A DNA stretch of 15,993 nt from UPXZ01 sp964345395 (GCA_964345395.1 CAYFRA010000043.1:1-15993); one strand, 5' to 3'. Shown: positions 1-7,513, counted from the stretch's first letter. Notes: generated by a model from the sequence alone, not told the origin. Translations and numbers: made by a program.

Positions 1-800
1 TTAGAAGTTTTGTAACGGATACCGTGCATTTGCGTAAATCGATTTTGATTGGTGCCTACATAAGCCGATGCACCCAACAAACTAATCATAGCACTGCTCT
101 CCAATTGTTTTGGTTTTTTATATTTCACATCCAAAACCGAAGCTGTTTTATCACCATACTCAGCATTGAACCCACCCGATGAGAAAGAGACCGCACCCAC
201 CATATCGGGATTGATAAAACTCAAACCCTCTTGCTGTCCCGCTCTTATAAGCAAGGGTCTATATATCTCTATTCCATTGACATAAACAATATTCTCATCA
301 TAGTTACCTCCACGCACATTGTATTGAGAACTCAACTCATTGTTGCTGGTAACACCTGAAAAGCTAATCAAGAGCGACTCAAAACTACCACTGGTATTGG
401 GTATCACCTTATATTTGCCCGCGTCGATGGTTTCCATATTGGAGGTGCTCCGTCGGTTGGCAGTAATCTGAACGGTTTGCAACTCTGTTGTTTGCGATAA
501 TAACACGACTGTGATCTGCAAAACCTGTTTTTGTGGTGGTATGGTATGTACCAGCGTTTCATAACCGATATGTGAAAATATTATTTCAACAGAATCATTA
601 TTGGGGATAGAGATGTCATAATATCCGCTTTGATTGGTGGTAGTGCTATAGGCTAAACCCTCAAAATGCACACTCACATTCTCAATACCTCGATTGTATT
701 CGTCAATTACATAACCATATAAGCGAACACTGTTTCTCTGTGCATTTACTGTCCAAATGGCAATAAAGAAAAAAAGCACAAGAAAAGCCAATCGCTGCAT
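1..800 (-). CDS. TonB-dependent receptor, N-terminal part (runs off the left edge)
   Basis: Outer-membrane active transporter of the TonB-dependent family; the substrate cannot be told. Reading the minus strand from ATG at 800 gives 266 codons with no stop before the window edge, so the rest of the barrel lies outside. Residues 1-20 (MQRLAFLVLF... ending VNA-Q) form a signal peptide. Residues about 26-101 are a carboxypeptidase-regulatory-like beta-sandwich, with the typical 'TTTNQSGYYDISIP' and 'FSHIGYE' stretches. The plug follows at about 105-230, with NVRGGNYDEN (161-170), VNGIEIYRP and a closing 'YGDKTASVLDVKYKKP'. The last visible residues (RFTQMHGIRYKTS) are the first barrel strands seen in a conserved Bacteroidales receptor subfamily. 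It lies 126 bases downstream of relA on the same strand. I found no TAnnTTTG box in that gap, but an 11-base inverted repeat covers the start codon. No Shine-Dalgarno sequence is seen. Family assignment is firm; substrate and full length are unknown. Confidence 0.9.
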   Translation of the reverse strand, partial: MQRLAFLVLFFFIAIWTVNAQRNSVRLYGYVIDEYNRGIENVSVHFEGLAYSTTTNQSGYYDISIPNNDSVEIIFSHIGYETLVHTIPPQKQVLQITVVLLSQTTELQTVQITANRRSTSNMETIDAGKYKVIPNTSGSFESLLISFSGVTSNNELSSQYNVRGGNYDENIVYVNGIEIYRPLLIRAGQQEGLSFINPDMVGAVSFSSGGFNAEYGDKTASVLDVKYKKPKQLESSAMISLLGASAYVGTNQNRFTQMHGIRYKTS

Positions 801-886
801 ACGACAATATTTTTTTATATTTTTAGAATGTAAACTCAATTCTTCGAACAATAAAATGTATCAGACTATATAACGTATTGTCGTAT
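799..886 (-). repeat. 11-base inverted repeat covering the TonB receptor start codon
   Basis: ATACGACAATA at 799-809 is the exact reverse complement of TATTGTCGTAT at 876-886. On the minus-strand transcript the distal arm takes in the 'AT' of the receptor ATG and the bases just before it. Pairing would leave a 66-base loop. The pairing does not extend past 11 bases on either side. It could be an mRNA structure or two binding sites for a regulator. Chance is a real possibility in AT-rich sequence of this length. Confidence 0.4.
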
Positions 887-926
887 CTATTTGTATAAAA
901 AATGAATTTAATCCACTTAAAAGATG

Positions 927-3107
927 TCAAATTCTGTCAATGGTTTTTACACCCTTCACCAATTTTATTTTTTTAATAATATTATCCAACATCTTATTAT
1001 CACGTATCATGATGGTAATACTCCCCTCAAACAGACCTACATTGCTGTTTATAGAGATAGAACGGAGAAGCACATCGCTCTCTTTTGAGATGATTGAAGT
1101 GATGTTTGTAACAATACCAATATCATCATTGCCTATCACCCGAAGCGTGATGGGGTAGTGCGAGCCGTCAGATTTGCCTGACCATTTGGCTGGGATAATC
1201 CGATAACCAAAGCGTTCGCGCATTTGAGGTGCGTTGGGGCAGTTGGTACGATGAATTTTTATCCCACCAACAACTGATACAAAACCAAAAATCTCATCGC
1301 CATATATGGGGTTGCAACACTTTGAAAGTTTGTAATCCACATTTTTGAGGTTGTTGTCGATGACCAATACATCCTCTTTTACATGCGATTCAGGAATGGA
1401 TTCTGCTTCTTTTGTGAAACTCTCAGCTGTGCGAGTCGTTACATTCAGCTTCTGATCTTTTCCTTCCAACTCAAGATACAAATTACGAATATCGTGAATA
1501 TCCACCTTCTCTAAAGCAATGGCTTGATAGAGGTCGCTTACCGTTTTGTAATTGAGTTTTTTTGCTAATTTTGAAAATAGGCCATCATCATACTCTATCT
1601 TCCAATTTTTAAAACGCCTAAATAGAATTTCTCGCCCGTCATCGGCATCTTTATATTCAATCTCTTTGAGCGACTGTCTGATTTTATTCTTAGCTTTTGA
1701 TGTAACAGCAATTTTAAGCCAAGCAGGATTGGGTTTTTGTGTTGGCGAAGTGATCACCTCAACTTGATCCCCATTTTTCAGTTGATATCTTATCTGTGCG
1801 TGCTTTCCGTTTACGCGTCCACCCACGCACTGAGTGCCCAATTTGGTATGAATGGAGAATGCGAAGTCAAGCAAAGTTGCACCTTTCGGGAATTTGTATA
1901 AATCACCATTGGGGCTAAATACAAAAACCTCTTCATCATACAAGTCGAGCTTAAACTGATCCATAAAATCGACCGCATTTAGCTCTGGGTTTTCCAAAAT
2001 ATCTCGGATATTTTTGAGCCATTCGTCCATTCCACCCTCACTTTTTCCACCTTTATATTTCCAGTGAGCAGCCAAACCCATTTCAGCCACCTCATCCATC
2101 CTTTCGGTTCGTATCTGAACTTCAACCCATTTGTTTTCAGGACCTAAAACTGTGGTATGTAAGCTTTCATAACCATTTGATTTGGGTATAGAGAGCCAGT
2201 CGCGCAAACGTTTTGGATTGGGTTGATACATATCTGCCACAATGGAGTATGCTTGCCAACAAGCCGATTTCTCTTTTTCAATCGGTGTGTCAAAAATCAA
2301 TCGAATAGCAAACAGGTCATAAATATTTTCAAAAAAAGTGTTTTGGTTCTTAATTTTGTTGTAGATAGAATGTATCGATTTGGTTCTTCCTTTTATCTCA
2401 AATGGAAAAGGAATATCACGCTCAATTTTCTCTTTCAATGGCTGAATAAATGAGTCGATATAGGCATCTCTTGACTTTTTGGTCTCATTTAGTTTTTTGG
2501 CTATCCCTTTATAAATGTCTGGTTCAGTATATTTCAACGACAGATCCTCCAACTCTGTTTTGATCTTATAAAGGCCCATTCTATGAGCTAATGGGGCGTA
2601 CAAAAACCCACTCTCTTTGGCGATGCTCAACTGTTTGCTTTGCTCATAATCTTTCAGGTTACGCATCGTGTGAAGTCTATCCGCAATCATAATCAAAATC
2701 ACCCTTATGTCTTCGGCCATCGTGAGCACCAACTTACGGAAGTTTTCAGTTTCCAACACCAACTGTTTGTCATATAAACTCTGCACTCGCTGCAAGCCAA
2801 CTATGATAGGATCAATTTTTACATTAAAACGCTTTTCAATCGAGCTTATCTTCTGCTCACTCTTTTGTGCAACATCAAAAAACAGTTGACTCAAGAGTGC
2901 TGCTTTGCCCAATCGCATCTCTGTGAGCAAGATCTCAACAACTTGAAGATTCTTATATAAAAATTGATTTATCTCCGTTTCACTCATTTTTTGAGCTTCA
3001 AAATGGTGCTGTAGAAGCTGGCTGAGTTCTTTCAACTCTGATTTATCAAACATCGAATTGTAGCGATAATACAATGATCGATATGTGCTGTATATTTTAT
3101 TTTTCAT
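927..3107 (-). CDS. relA: RelA/SpoT-type (p)ppGpp synthetase with a degenerate hydrolase domain
   Basis: Long RSH protein of the stringent response; it should make (p)ppGpp from ATP and GTP or GDP on starved ribosomes. With the chosen start it is 726 residues, normal for the family. Domains in order: HD-like hydrolase fold (about 20-170), synthetase (about 230-355), TGS (about 390-455), helical region, zinc-finger-type motif with CC (near 597) and HRTNC (619-623), and a C-terminal ACT domain (about 650-726). The synthetase keeps GRTKSIHSIY, YDLFAIR, NGYESLHTTV and WVEVQIRT, with RLRD at 300-303 in the place of the RxKD/EXDD motif. The HD site is degraded: HDxxED is FDVAQK at 77-82, though ADRLH survives near 142. 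This suggests a synthetase-only enzyme paired with a separate SpoT elsewhere, which is inference. An in-frame extension to 3164 was rejected: AAAGGAG lies 6 bases before ATG 3107, and a -7 box at 3131-3138 sits inside the extension. Confidence 0.93.
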   Translation of the reverse strand: MKNKIYSTYRSLYYRYNSMFDKSELKELSQLLQHHFEAQKMSETEINQFLYKNLQVVEILLTEMRLGKAALLSQLFFDVAQKSEQKISSIEKRFNVKIDPIIVGLQRVQSLYDKQLVLETENFRKLVLTMAEDIRVILIMIADRLHTMRNLKDYEQSKQLSIAKESGFLYAPLAHRMGLYKIKTELEDLSLKYTEPDIYKGIAKKLNETKKSRDAYIDSFIQPLKEKIERDIPFPFEIKGRTKSIHSIYNKIKNQNTFFENIYDLFAIRLIFDTPIEKEKSACWQAYSIVADMYQPNPKRLRDWLSIPKSNGYESLHTTVLGPENKWVEVQIRTERMDEVAEMGLAAHWKYKGGKSEGGMDEWLKNIRDILENPELNAVDFMDQFKLDLYDEEVFVFSPNGDLYKFPKGATLLDFAFSIHTKLGTQCVGGRVNGKHAQIRYQLKNGDQVEVITSPTQKPNPAWLKIAVTSKAKNKIRQSLKEIEYKDADDGREILFRRFKNWKIEYDDGLFSKLAKKLNYKTVSDLYQAIALEKVDIHDIRNLYLELEGKDQKLNVTTRTAESFTKEAESIPESHVKEDVLVIDNNLKNVDYKLSKCCNPIYGDEIFGFVSVVGGIKIHRTNCPNAPQMRERFGYRIIPAKWSGKSDGSHYPITLRVIGNDDIGIVTNITSIISKESDVLLRSISINSNVGLFEGSITIMIRDNKMLDNIIKKIKLVKGVKTIDRI

Positions 3108-3113
3108 TATAAA

Positions 3114-3120
3114 CTCCTTT
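3114..3120 (-). promoter_or_regulatory. Shine-Dalgarno sequence of relA
   Basis: AAAGGAG on the minus strand, 6 bases before the ATG at 3107. It is the only clear Shine-Dalgarno sequence in the window and decides the relA start. Most other starts here have only A/T-rich leaders, as is usual in Bacteroidota. Confidence 0.75.
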
Positions 3121-3130
3121 GTTATTTGTG

Positions 3131-3138
3131 CAAAAATA
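3131..3138 (-). promoter_or_regulatory. -7 promoter box of relA
   Basis: TATTTTTG followed by C on the minus strand matches the Bacteroidetes -7 consensus TAnnTTTGY. It ends 23 bases before the relA ATG, implying a short leader. A TTTG lies upstream but with a 15-base spacer, shorter than the usual 19-21, so the -33 element is not assigned. Confidence 0.6.
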
Positions 3139-3215
3139 TAAAATAAAATGATACAAAATGGCACAATTTAGTGAATTATTAAAAGTAACAAAGGGGTAAA
3201 ACAGAAATAAATTTG

Positions 3216-3223
3216 TATTTTTG
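3216..3223 (+). promoter_or_regulatory. -7 promoter box of the cupin-hydrolase operon
   Basis: TATTTTTG followed by T matches TAnnTTTGY on the plus strand. It faces away from the relA box about 80 bases to the left, so this is a divergent promoter region. The box ends 17 bases before TTG 3240 and 29 before GTG 3252. No good -33 TTTG is seen at the expected distance. Confidence 0.5.
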
Positions 3224-3239
3224 TAGAAGTAAAGCTTAA

Positions 3240-3563
3240 TTGCCAGATATAGTGAAAATAAGAAAACAGAACGAAAGTCAGAAAATAGATATCGCTGTAG
3301 ATGCTCGAAAAATATTGGAGCATGATGATATCGAACTGGTAAGGATGCACATTGCACCGGGCGAATCAATAGATGCTCACATCAATCCGCTACCGGTCGT
3401 TTTTTATATTATGGCAGGCGAAGCGGTCTTTAGTTTTGAAGGGGAGGAGCATATTGTAAATGCTGAAAGCACAATCGAAATACCAGCTTATAAAAACCGT
3501 GGCATCGCCAATAAAAGTGATGAGAACTTAGAGTTGTTGGTTATAAAAATCTTAAATAAATAG
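3240..3563 (+). CDS. Small cupin-domain protein
   Basis: Single cupin beta-barrel of 107 residues with no signal peptide, so cytoplasmic. The cupin core is at residues about 35-105: 'IAPGESIDAHINPLPVVFYIMAGEA' corresponds to motif 1 and 'IPAYKNRGIANKSD' to motif 2. The metal-binding pattern is mostly missing: motif 1 has HIN instead of HxH, and motif 2 has an arginine where the histidine usually is. It may therefore not be a metal-dependent enzyme; a small-molecule sensor or binding role is possible, but this is inference. The start is uncertain. A stop codon lies immediately upstream (3237-3239), and the first usable starts are TTG at 3240 or GTG at 3252; there is no ATG before the cupin core. 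The gene ends one base before the signal-peptide hydrolase, so the two are almost certainly one transcript. Substrate unknown. Confidence 0.8.
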   Translation: MPDIVKIRKQNESQKIDIAVDARKILEHDDIELVRMHIAPGESIDAHINPLPVVFYIMAGEAVFSFEGEEHIVNAESTIEIPAYKNRGIANKSDENLELLVIKILNK

Positions 3564-3564
3564 C

Positions 3565-4647
3565 ATGAAGAAAACAATCTTTACCGGCTTATTAGCAATA
3601 ATATTGTTTTCTCCTCAGTTTGTATGGACACAAACCGAAAGTGAAAAAACAATAAGCTTACTAACACAACAAAACGAATTGCTAAAACATCGTTTGGATC
3701 AGTTGGAGCGTGTAACTGACGATGTGCTTTGGTACAACAAGTTGGGTGATATAGCCCATGTTGACAAACTGTTTCACTATGGCCCTCCGCTTTGGAAAGA
3801 GGAAGATATGGATGCACAGGGAGCTGGCAATCCAGTAAAAATATGGTCATATGTATTTATTCCAAAATTTGTGGAACAGGGAAAGAAATATCCGTTGATG
3901 GTGTTTGTACATGGCGGTGTACATGCCAATTTTGATACCTACAATACCCACATCATCCGCGAATTGGTGTCGCAAGGCTATGTTGTTATTGCCAATGAGT
4001 ATCGAGGCAGCACAGGTTATGGCGCTGCTTATTATCGCCGAATAGATTATGGAGGATTGGAGAACGAAGATGTTTTTGCTTCCCGTAATTTAGCTATTGA
4101 AAAATACGATATTGTCGATGCAAAACGAGTAGGCATTATGGGCTGGTCGCACGGTGGTATGATCACTTTGATGAATATATTTGACCACCCCAATTCGTAT
4201 CAAGCAGCCTATGCAGGAGTGCCGGTGAGTGATGTGATAGCAAGAATGGGCTACAAAGACCAATCTTATCGTGATCTGTTTTCGGCACCTTATCATATTG
4301 GAAAGACAGCCGATGAAAATGTAAAAGAGTATCGTCGTAGATCGCCAGCTTGGAATACGCATAAATTCCAAAATACCCCTCTACTCATATATACCAACAC
4401 CAATGATGAAGATGTCAATGTTTTGGAAGTTGAGCACTTAATCAAATCATTGAAAGCAGATGGGAAAAAATTCACTTATAAAATTTTTGAAGATCTACCC
4501 GGAGGACACTCTTTTGACAGAATGGATACGAAAATAGCGAACGAAATACGATTTGATATTTACAAATTTCTCAATAAGGAACTCAATCCGCCGAAGCCTT
4601 TTAAAAACCTAAAAGAGTTGCAAAAAGCAGCTTATTTGTTTTATTAA
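3565..4647 (+). CDS. Exported S9-family (prolyl oligopeptidase-like) serine hydrolase
   Basis: Alpha/beta hydrolase, probably a peptidase or esterase in the periplasm. Residues 1-22 form a signal peptide (MKKTIFTGLLAIILFSPQFV). Residues about 24-55 look like a short coiled coil (TISLLTQQNELLKHRLDQLE). The hydrolase fold fills about 90-338. Visible landmarks are VFVHGGVH (114-120), the S9-typical NEYRGSTGYG (144-153), the nucleophile elbow GWSHGG with Ser195, an acid at Asp281 or Asp283 in 'NTNDEDV', and the catalytic His315 in GGHSF. At 360 residues it has only the catalytic domain plus the coiled coil, and lacks the beta-propeller of full-length DPP-IV or POP enzymes. That fits stand-alone S9-like hydrolases. 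It starts one base after the cupin stop codon (operon). The natural substrate is not evident; the family includes peptidases, acyl-aminoacyl peptidases and esterases. Confidence 0.88.
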   Translation: MKKTIFTGLLAIILFSPQFVWTQTESEKTISLLTQQNELLKHRLDQLERVTDDVLWYNKLGDIAHVDKLFHYGPPLWKEEDMDAQGAGNPVKIWSYVFIPKFVEQGKKYPLMVFVHGGVHANFDTYNTHIIRELVSQGYVVIANEYRGSTGYGAAYYRRIDYGGLENEDVFASRNLAIEKYDIVDAKRVGIMGWSHGGMITLMNIFDHPNSYQAAYAGVPVSDVIARMGYKDQSYRDLFSAPYHIGKTADENVKEYRRRSPAWNTHKFQNTPLLIYTNTNDEDVNVLEVEHLIKSLKADGKKFTYKIFEDLPGGHSFDRMDTKIANEIRFDIYKFLNKELNPPKPFKNLKELQKAAYLFY

Positions 4648-4692
4648 CTGTGTTGATTTTAATATTAAATTGACCATTATTCAAAAATTAAA

Positions 4693-5409
4693 ATGTCAGT
4701 TGCATCACTATTATACAATCCCGAAAAAAGCATTTTAAATATCCTGATTAGCTCAGATAGCATTCTTTACACCATTTCAGATGAGTATGATCAAGTGTTT
4801 TTGCGGCAGGAGATAAATTTGCTGAGGAGCCGTAAATCTGAACTTGGTGGATATGAGCAGTTTTTCAATCAGCCTGAATTGAACATCTTGAGCGATAATG
4901 TTCGCATTATTTTTGAGGATAGTTTATATCAAATTATTCCAAGTGAGTTTTTTATAAAAAAAGATATTAAAACAGTTTATGAGATTGAGCATGGCAAATT
5001 AAATCGAGATGTTCTAAACTACAAAGTGCTTCCCAAATGGCGGGTTCATCTGATTTACAAAATACCAGAACGAATGTATCGGTTTTTCAGAGATAAATAT
5101 CCCAAAGCTCAATTTGACCATCGGATATCCCACAATTTGAAAAAAAAGGTGGAAAAAAACAACCCTGCGATATATGCTTTTCTTCGTTCAAAAGAGATAG
5201 ATATTATTGTTGTAGATCAAGCAAAATTGCAATTGGCGGCTACCTATGGAGTTGCCACAAATGAAGATATACTATATCATATCTTGAATGTTTATGAGCA
5301 GTTGTCGTTGGATGTCGATGAGTTTCCATTGCAAATAAAATTCAAAGATAAAACCAACGAAACTTTGTTCAATTTGCTTGCAGGGTATATTAAAGAGATA
5401 AAAATTTAG
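4693..5409 (+). CDS. DUF3822 family protein
   Basis: A 238-residue protein that I recognise as the Bacteroidetes-specific DUF3822 family, normally found beside rsmD as here. No signal peptide or membrane segment is present, so it is cytoplasmic. The N-terminus 'LYNPEKSILNILISSDSILYTISD' and the C-terminal block 'TNEDILYHILNVYEQLSLDVDEFPLQI' are the conserved parts. The middle is rich in Lys and charged residues (HNLKKKVEKNN near 145-156). The order of strand and helix segments resembles actin-like (ASKHA) folds such as PilM or GspL, but I see no convincing nucleotide-binding motif, so this is speculation. The stop codon is followed by three bases and then the rsmD ATG, so translation is probably coupled and a role tied to rRNA modification is possible. 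The biochemical function is unknown. Confidence 0.82.
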   Translation: MSVASLLYNPEKSILNILISSDSILYTISDEYDQVFLRQEINLLRSRKSELGGYEQFFNQPELNILSDNVRIIFEDSLYQIIPSEFFIKKDIKTVYEIEHGKLNRDVLNYKVLPKWRVHLIYKIPERMYRFFRDKYPKAQFDHRISHNLKKKVEKNNPAIYAFLRSKEIDIIVVDQAKLQLAATYGVATNEDILYHILNVYEQLSLDVDEFPLQIKFKDKTNETLFNLLAGYIKEIKI

Positions 5410-5412
5410 AAA

Positions 5413-5943
5413 ATGAGAATAATTTCCGGAAAACATAAAGCACGAAGAATAGAGATTCCCCGCAACGTAACTGCTCGACCCACTACCGATTTTGCTAAGG
5501 AGAGTTTGTTTAATTTGCTCAACAACCAAATTGACTTAGAGGATATTGATGTGCTCGATCTTTTTGCAGGTGTGGGCAGCATCAGTTTGGAATTTATATC
5601 GCGTGGGGCTCGTAGTGTGATTGCTGTAGATGTGGCACATAGACAGACAAGTTTTATCAAAAGAAATGCTCAAAATCTTCAAGCCGATAATCTTAGTGTT
5701 GTCAAAGGTGATGCGATACACTATATTCAAGCAACAAAAATTAAGTTTGACTTGGTTTATGCCGATCCACCATATGATTTTGAGCAATTAGCTAAAATCC
5801 CAGATCTTGTTTTTGCCAACGATTTGCTCAAAGAGGAAGGGCTGTTTGTTTTGGAGCACTCTAAAACCCATAGTTTTGAAGAGCACGAGCGATTTGTTTC
5901 ACATCGAAAATATGGCAACGTGCATTTTAGCTTTTTTCAATAA
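5413..5943 (+). CDS. rsmD: 16S rRNA (guanine-N2-)-methyltransferase RsmD
   Basis: SAM-dependent methyltransferase that in E. coli makes m2G966 in 16S rRNA of the assembled 30S subunit. At 176 residues it matches the usual family length. The start 'MRIISGKHKARRIEIP' and 'RPTTDFAKESLFNLL' are family signatures. Motif I (SAM binding) is DLFAGVGS at 49-56, followed by an acidic residue in 'AVDVAHRQ'. The catalytic motif IV is DPPY at 118-121. The gene begins three bases after DUF3822 and is convergent with the pseudouridine synthase gene. The 109 bases between the two convergent stop codons show no strong hairpin terminator. Confidence 0.95.
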   Translation: MRIISGKHKARRIEIPRNVTARPTTDFAKESLFNLLNNQIDLEDIDVLDLFAGVGSISLEFISRGARSVIAVDVAHRQTSFIKRNAQNLQADNLSVVKGDAIHYIQATKIKFDLVYADPPYDFEQLAKIPDLVFANDLLKEEGLFVLEHSKTHSFEEHERFVSHRKYGNVHFSFFQ

Positions 5944-6052
5944 CAACTCAATACGAAAAAAATATCGTCAGGGTATTTGTGTTTTATCATAAAAAACTGT
6001 TTAAGTAGCGTGATTTTAATCAACCACCACAGCAACAGAGTTTAATATAACC

Positions 6053-6925
6053 CTATCTGCGATTCATCAATCGGGTAAATTCCTTAGGCATTTCTGATTT
6101 GAAACTGATCAATTTGTGGGTAATAGGATGATAAAACTCAAGCTGATTGGCGTGTAGAGCAATCCGACTGAAGTTGTCAGTTTTAGAACCATATTTTCTG
6201 TCGCCAACAATGGGGTGTCCAATGTACTCCATGTGTGAACGAATTTGATTTTTTCTCCCTGTTACCAACTCCAACTCAAGCATAGAGTAAAGTGCACTTT
6301 TTTTAATCAATCTGTAATTGCTGATTGCTTGCTTTCCTCCATTGTTAAACTTATTTGAATAGACTTTGAGTTTGATTTCATCTTCGGTAAGCCACGTTAC
6401 TATGTGCCCATTATCCTCCTCAACATGTCCTTCTACAATGGCGATATAAGAACGTTTCTTCACAATGTCGTGCCAGTTTTCTCTCAAAATACGTTGCAAA
6501 TCTCTGTTTTTGGTAAACAACAAAACACCTGAAGTCAATTTGTCCAATCGATGAACAGTATATATATTGTTGGAGTAAGACGCTTTTCTAACGTATTTTT
6601 TTAGAATTGAAAATGCAGTAGTATCAATTCCCGAACCGGCAGTAACGGTGAGTAAACCCTCTTTTTTATCCACCGCAATAAAGTCATCATCTTCATAAAT
6701 AATTTTAAGATGTGGATGATTTAGTCCCACTTTCCCACCACTTGATGAAATAGATACCTCATCTCCCACTTGCAAAGGGTGATTATATTGAGTGATGATT
6801 TGCCCGTTTACTTGCACCAACCTACGAGTAAGCAACGATTTTATAGAGTTCCGACTTTTCCCTCCCATGCTTTCGATTAAAAATGCCATCAATTCTTGTT
6901 TGCTCTTTACAACGAATTGACTCAT
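6053..6925 (-). CDS. RluA-family pseudouridine synthase with S4 domain
   Basis: Isomerises specific uridines to pseudouridine in ribosomal RNA; which site cannot be told. With ATG 6925 it has 290 residues: an S4 RNA-binding domain (about 8-60, with 'RNSIKSLLTRRLVQVNG') followed by the synthase domain (about 70-285). The catalytic aspartate is Asp128 in HRLDKLTSG (125-133). Other family motifs are GRKNQIRSH (223-231) and 'RIALHA'. Related Bacteroidetes proteins begin at or near this methionine, right before the S4 domain. In-frame alternatives are ATG 6955 (10 residues longer) and TTG 7015 (30 residues longer); none has a Shine-Dalgarno sequence, so the start is a judgement. It is the last gene of the recR cluster, close behind the HAD phosphatase gene. 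Family assignment is firm; a choice between rluA, rluC and rluD is not justified. Confidence 0.9.
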   Translation of the reverse strand: MSQFVVKSKQELMAFLIESMGGKSRNSIKSLLTRRLVQVNGQIITQYNHPLQVGDEVSISSSGGKVGLNHPHLKIIYEDDDFIAVDKKEGLLTVTAGSGIDTTAFSILKKYVRKASYSNNIYTVHRLDKLTSGVLLFTKNRDLQRILRENWHDIVKKRSYIAIVEGHVEEDNGHIVTWLTEDEIKLKVYSNKFNNGGKQAISNYRLIKKSALYSMLELELVTGRKNQIRSHMEYIGHPIVGDRKYGSKTDNFSRIALHANQLEFYHPITHKLISFKSEMPKEFTRLMNRR

Positions 6926-7050
6926 TTTAGGTGTGCTTATATATCTATTTTGCATTTTTTGATTTTGTTTGAATAGAGGATAATTATCAATTTCGAACCA
7001 TTTTAAATTATCCAAGCAGTGATGATAAGTATGACCAAGTCACACTATAT

Positions 7051-7491
7051 TCATTGTGGTTTCTCAATGTTGATAAATCTTTCGTACCACTTCTTTTTAG
7101 GAGGCTCCTGTCTAACTGTGTAGTTGTCAGAAGTTACCGGAGTAAATGGCTTGCCTGACATTATCATCTGGTAAATATGTCCCCAATCAGGCAGACCACC
7201 AATATTGCGATCGTCGATAAAAACTTCCGCATTCAATTTTCGTGGTTGTGTATCAATCAACTCTCCATCAGGATAGTTGCTATTTACAGCATAAAACTCC
7301 AAACCTCTCTCACGACAATATTCAACAGCCTCTTTGAGCAGTTCGTCCTCTCTCACTGTCCACAATATAAGAATGTGATGACCCTCTGTCTGAAAGCGTT
7401 TGAGCGTTTCAATCGCAAATGGAATTTCTCTTCCTATCGCAGGGTACTCGTGCGTTACAATAGTCCCATCAAAATCTACAGCAATTACCAT
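7051..7491 (-). CDS. Minimal HAD-superfamily phosphatase (BT0820-like)
   Basis: Small HAD-fold hydrolase, 146 residues from ATG 7491. Motif I is DFDGT with Asp6 and Asp8 (nucleophile and general acid). Motif II is probably Thr45 in 'LILWTVRE'. The motif III lysine is Lys85 in 'QPRKLNAEV' and motif IV is Asp93-Asp94 in 'FIDDRNIGG'. There is no room for a cap domain, so it resembles the capless Bacteroides protein BT0820 as I recall it. The C-terminus (about 120-146) is a basic, proline-containing tail. A longer reading from TTG 7551 would overlap the previous gene by 38 bases and put 20 residues before the first core strand, so ATG 7491 is preferred. It lies 22 bases after the membrane protein gene in the recR cluster. 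The substrate is unknown; small phosphate metabolites or nucleotides are possible. Confidence 0.85.
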   Translation of the reverse strand: MVIAVDFDGTIVTHEYPAIGREIPFAIETLKRFQTEGHHILILWTVREDELLKEAVEYCRERGLEFYAVNSNYPDGELIDTQPRKLNAEVFIDDRNIGGLPDWGHIYQMIMSGKPFTPVTSDNYTVRQEPPKKKWYERFINIEKPQ

Positions 7492-7513
7492 ATCTATTAG
7501 AATTAATATTTTG

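Noticed and set aside
3108..3164. 19-residue N-terminal extension of relA (start at 3164)
   Set aside because: It contains the -7 box and the AAAGGAG Shine-Dalgarno sequence of ATG 3107, and the extra residues are hydrophobic and unlike RSH proteins.
4090..4371. 93-codon antisense frame inside the S9 hydrolase gene
   Set aside because: No domain, no promoter box and complete overlap with a gene having an intact catalytic core.
5944..6052. Bidirectional terminator between rsmD and the pseudouridine synthase gene
   Set aside because: Only a four-base stem (TGAT/ATCA) can be drawn; not enough to call.
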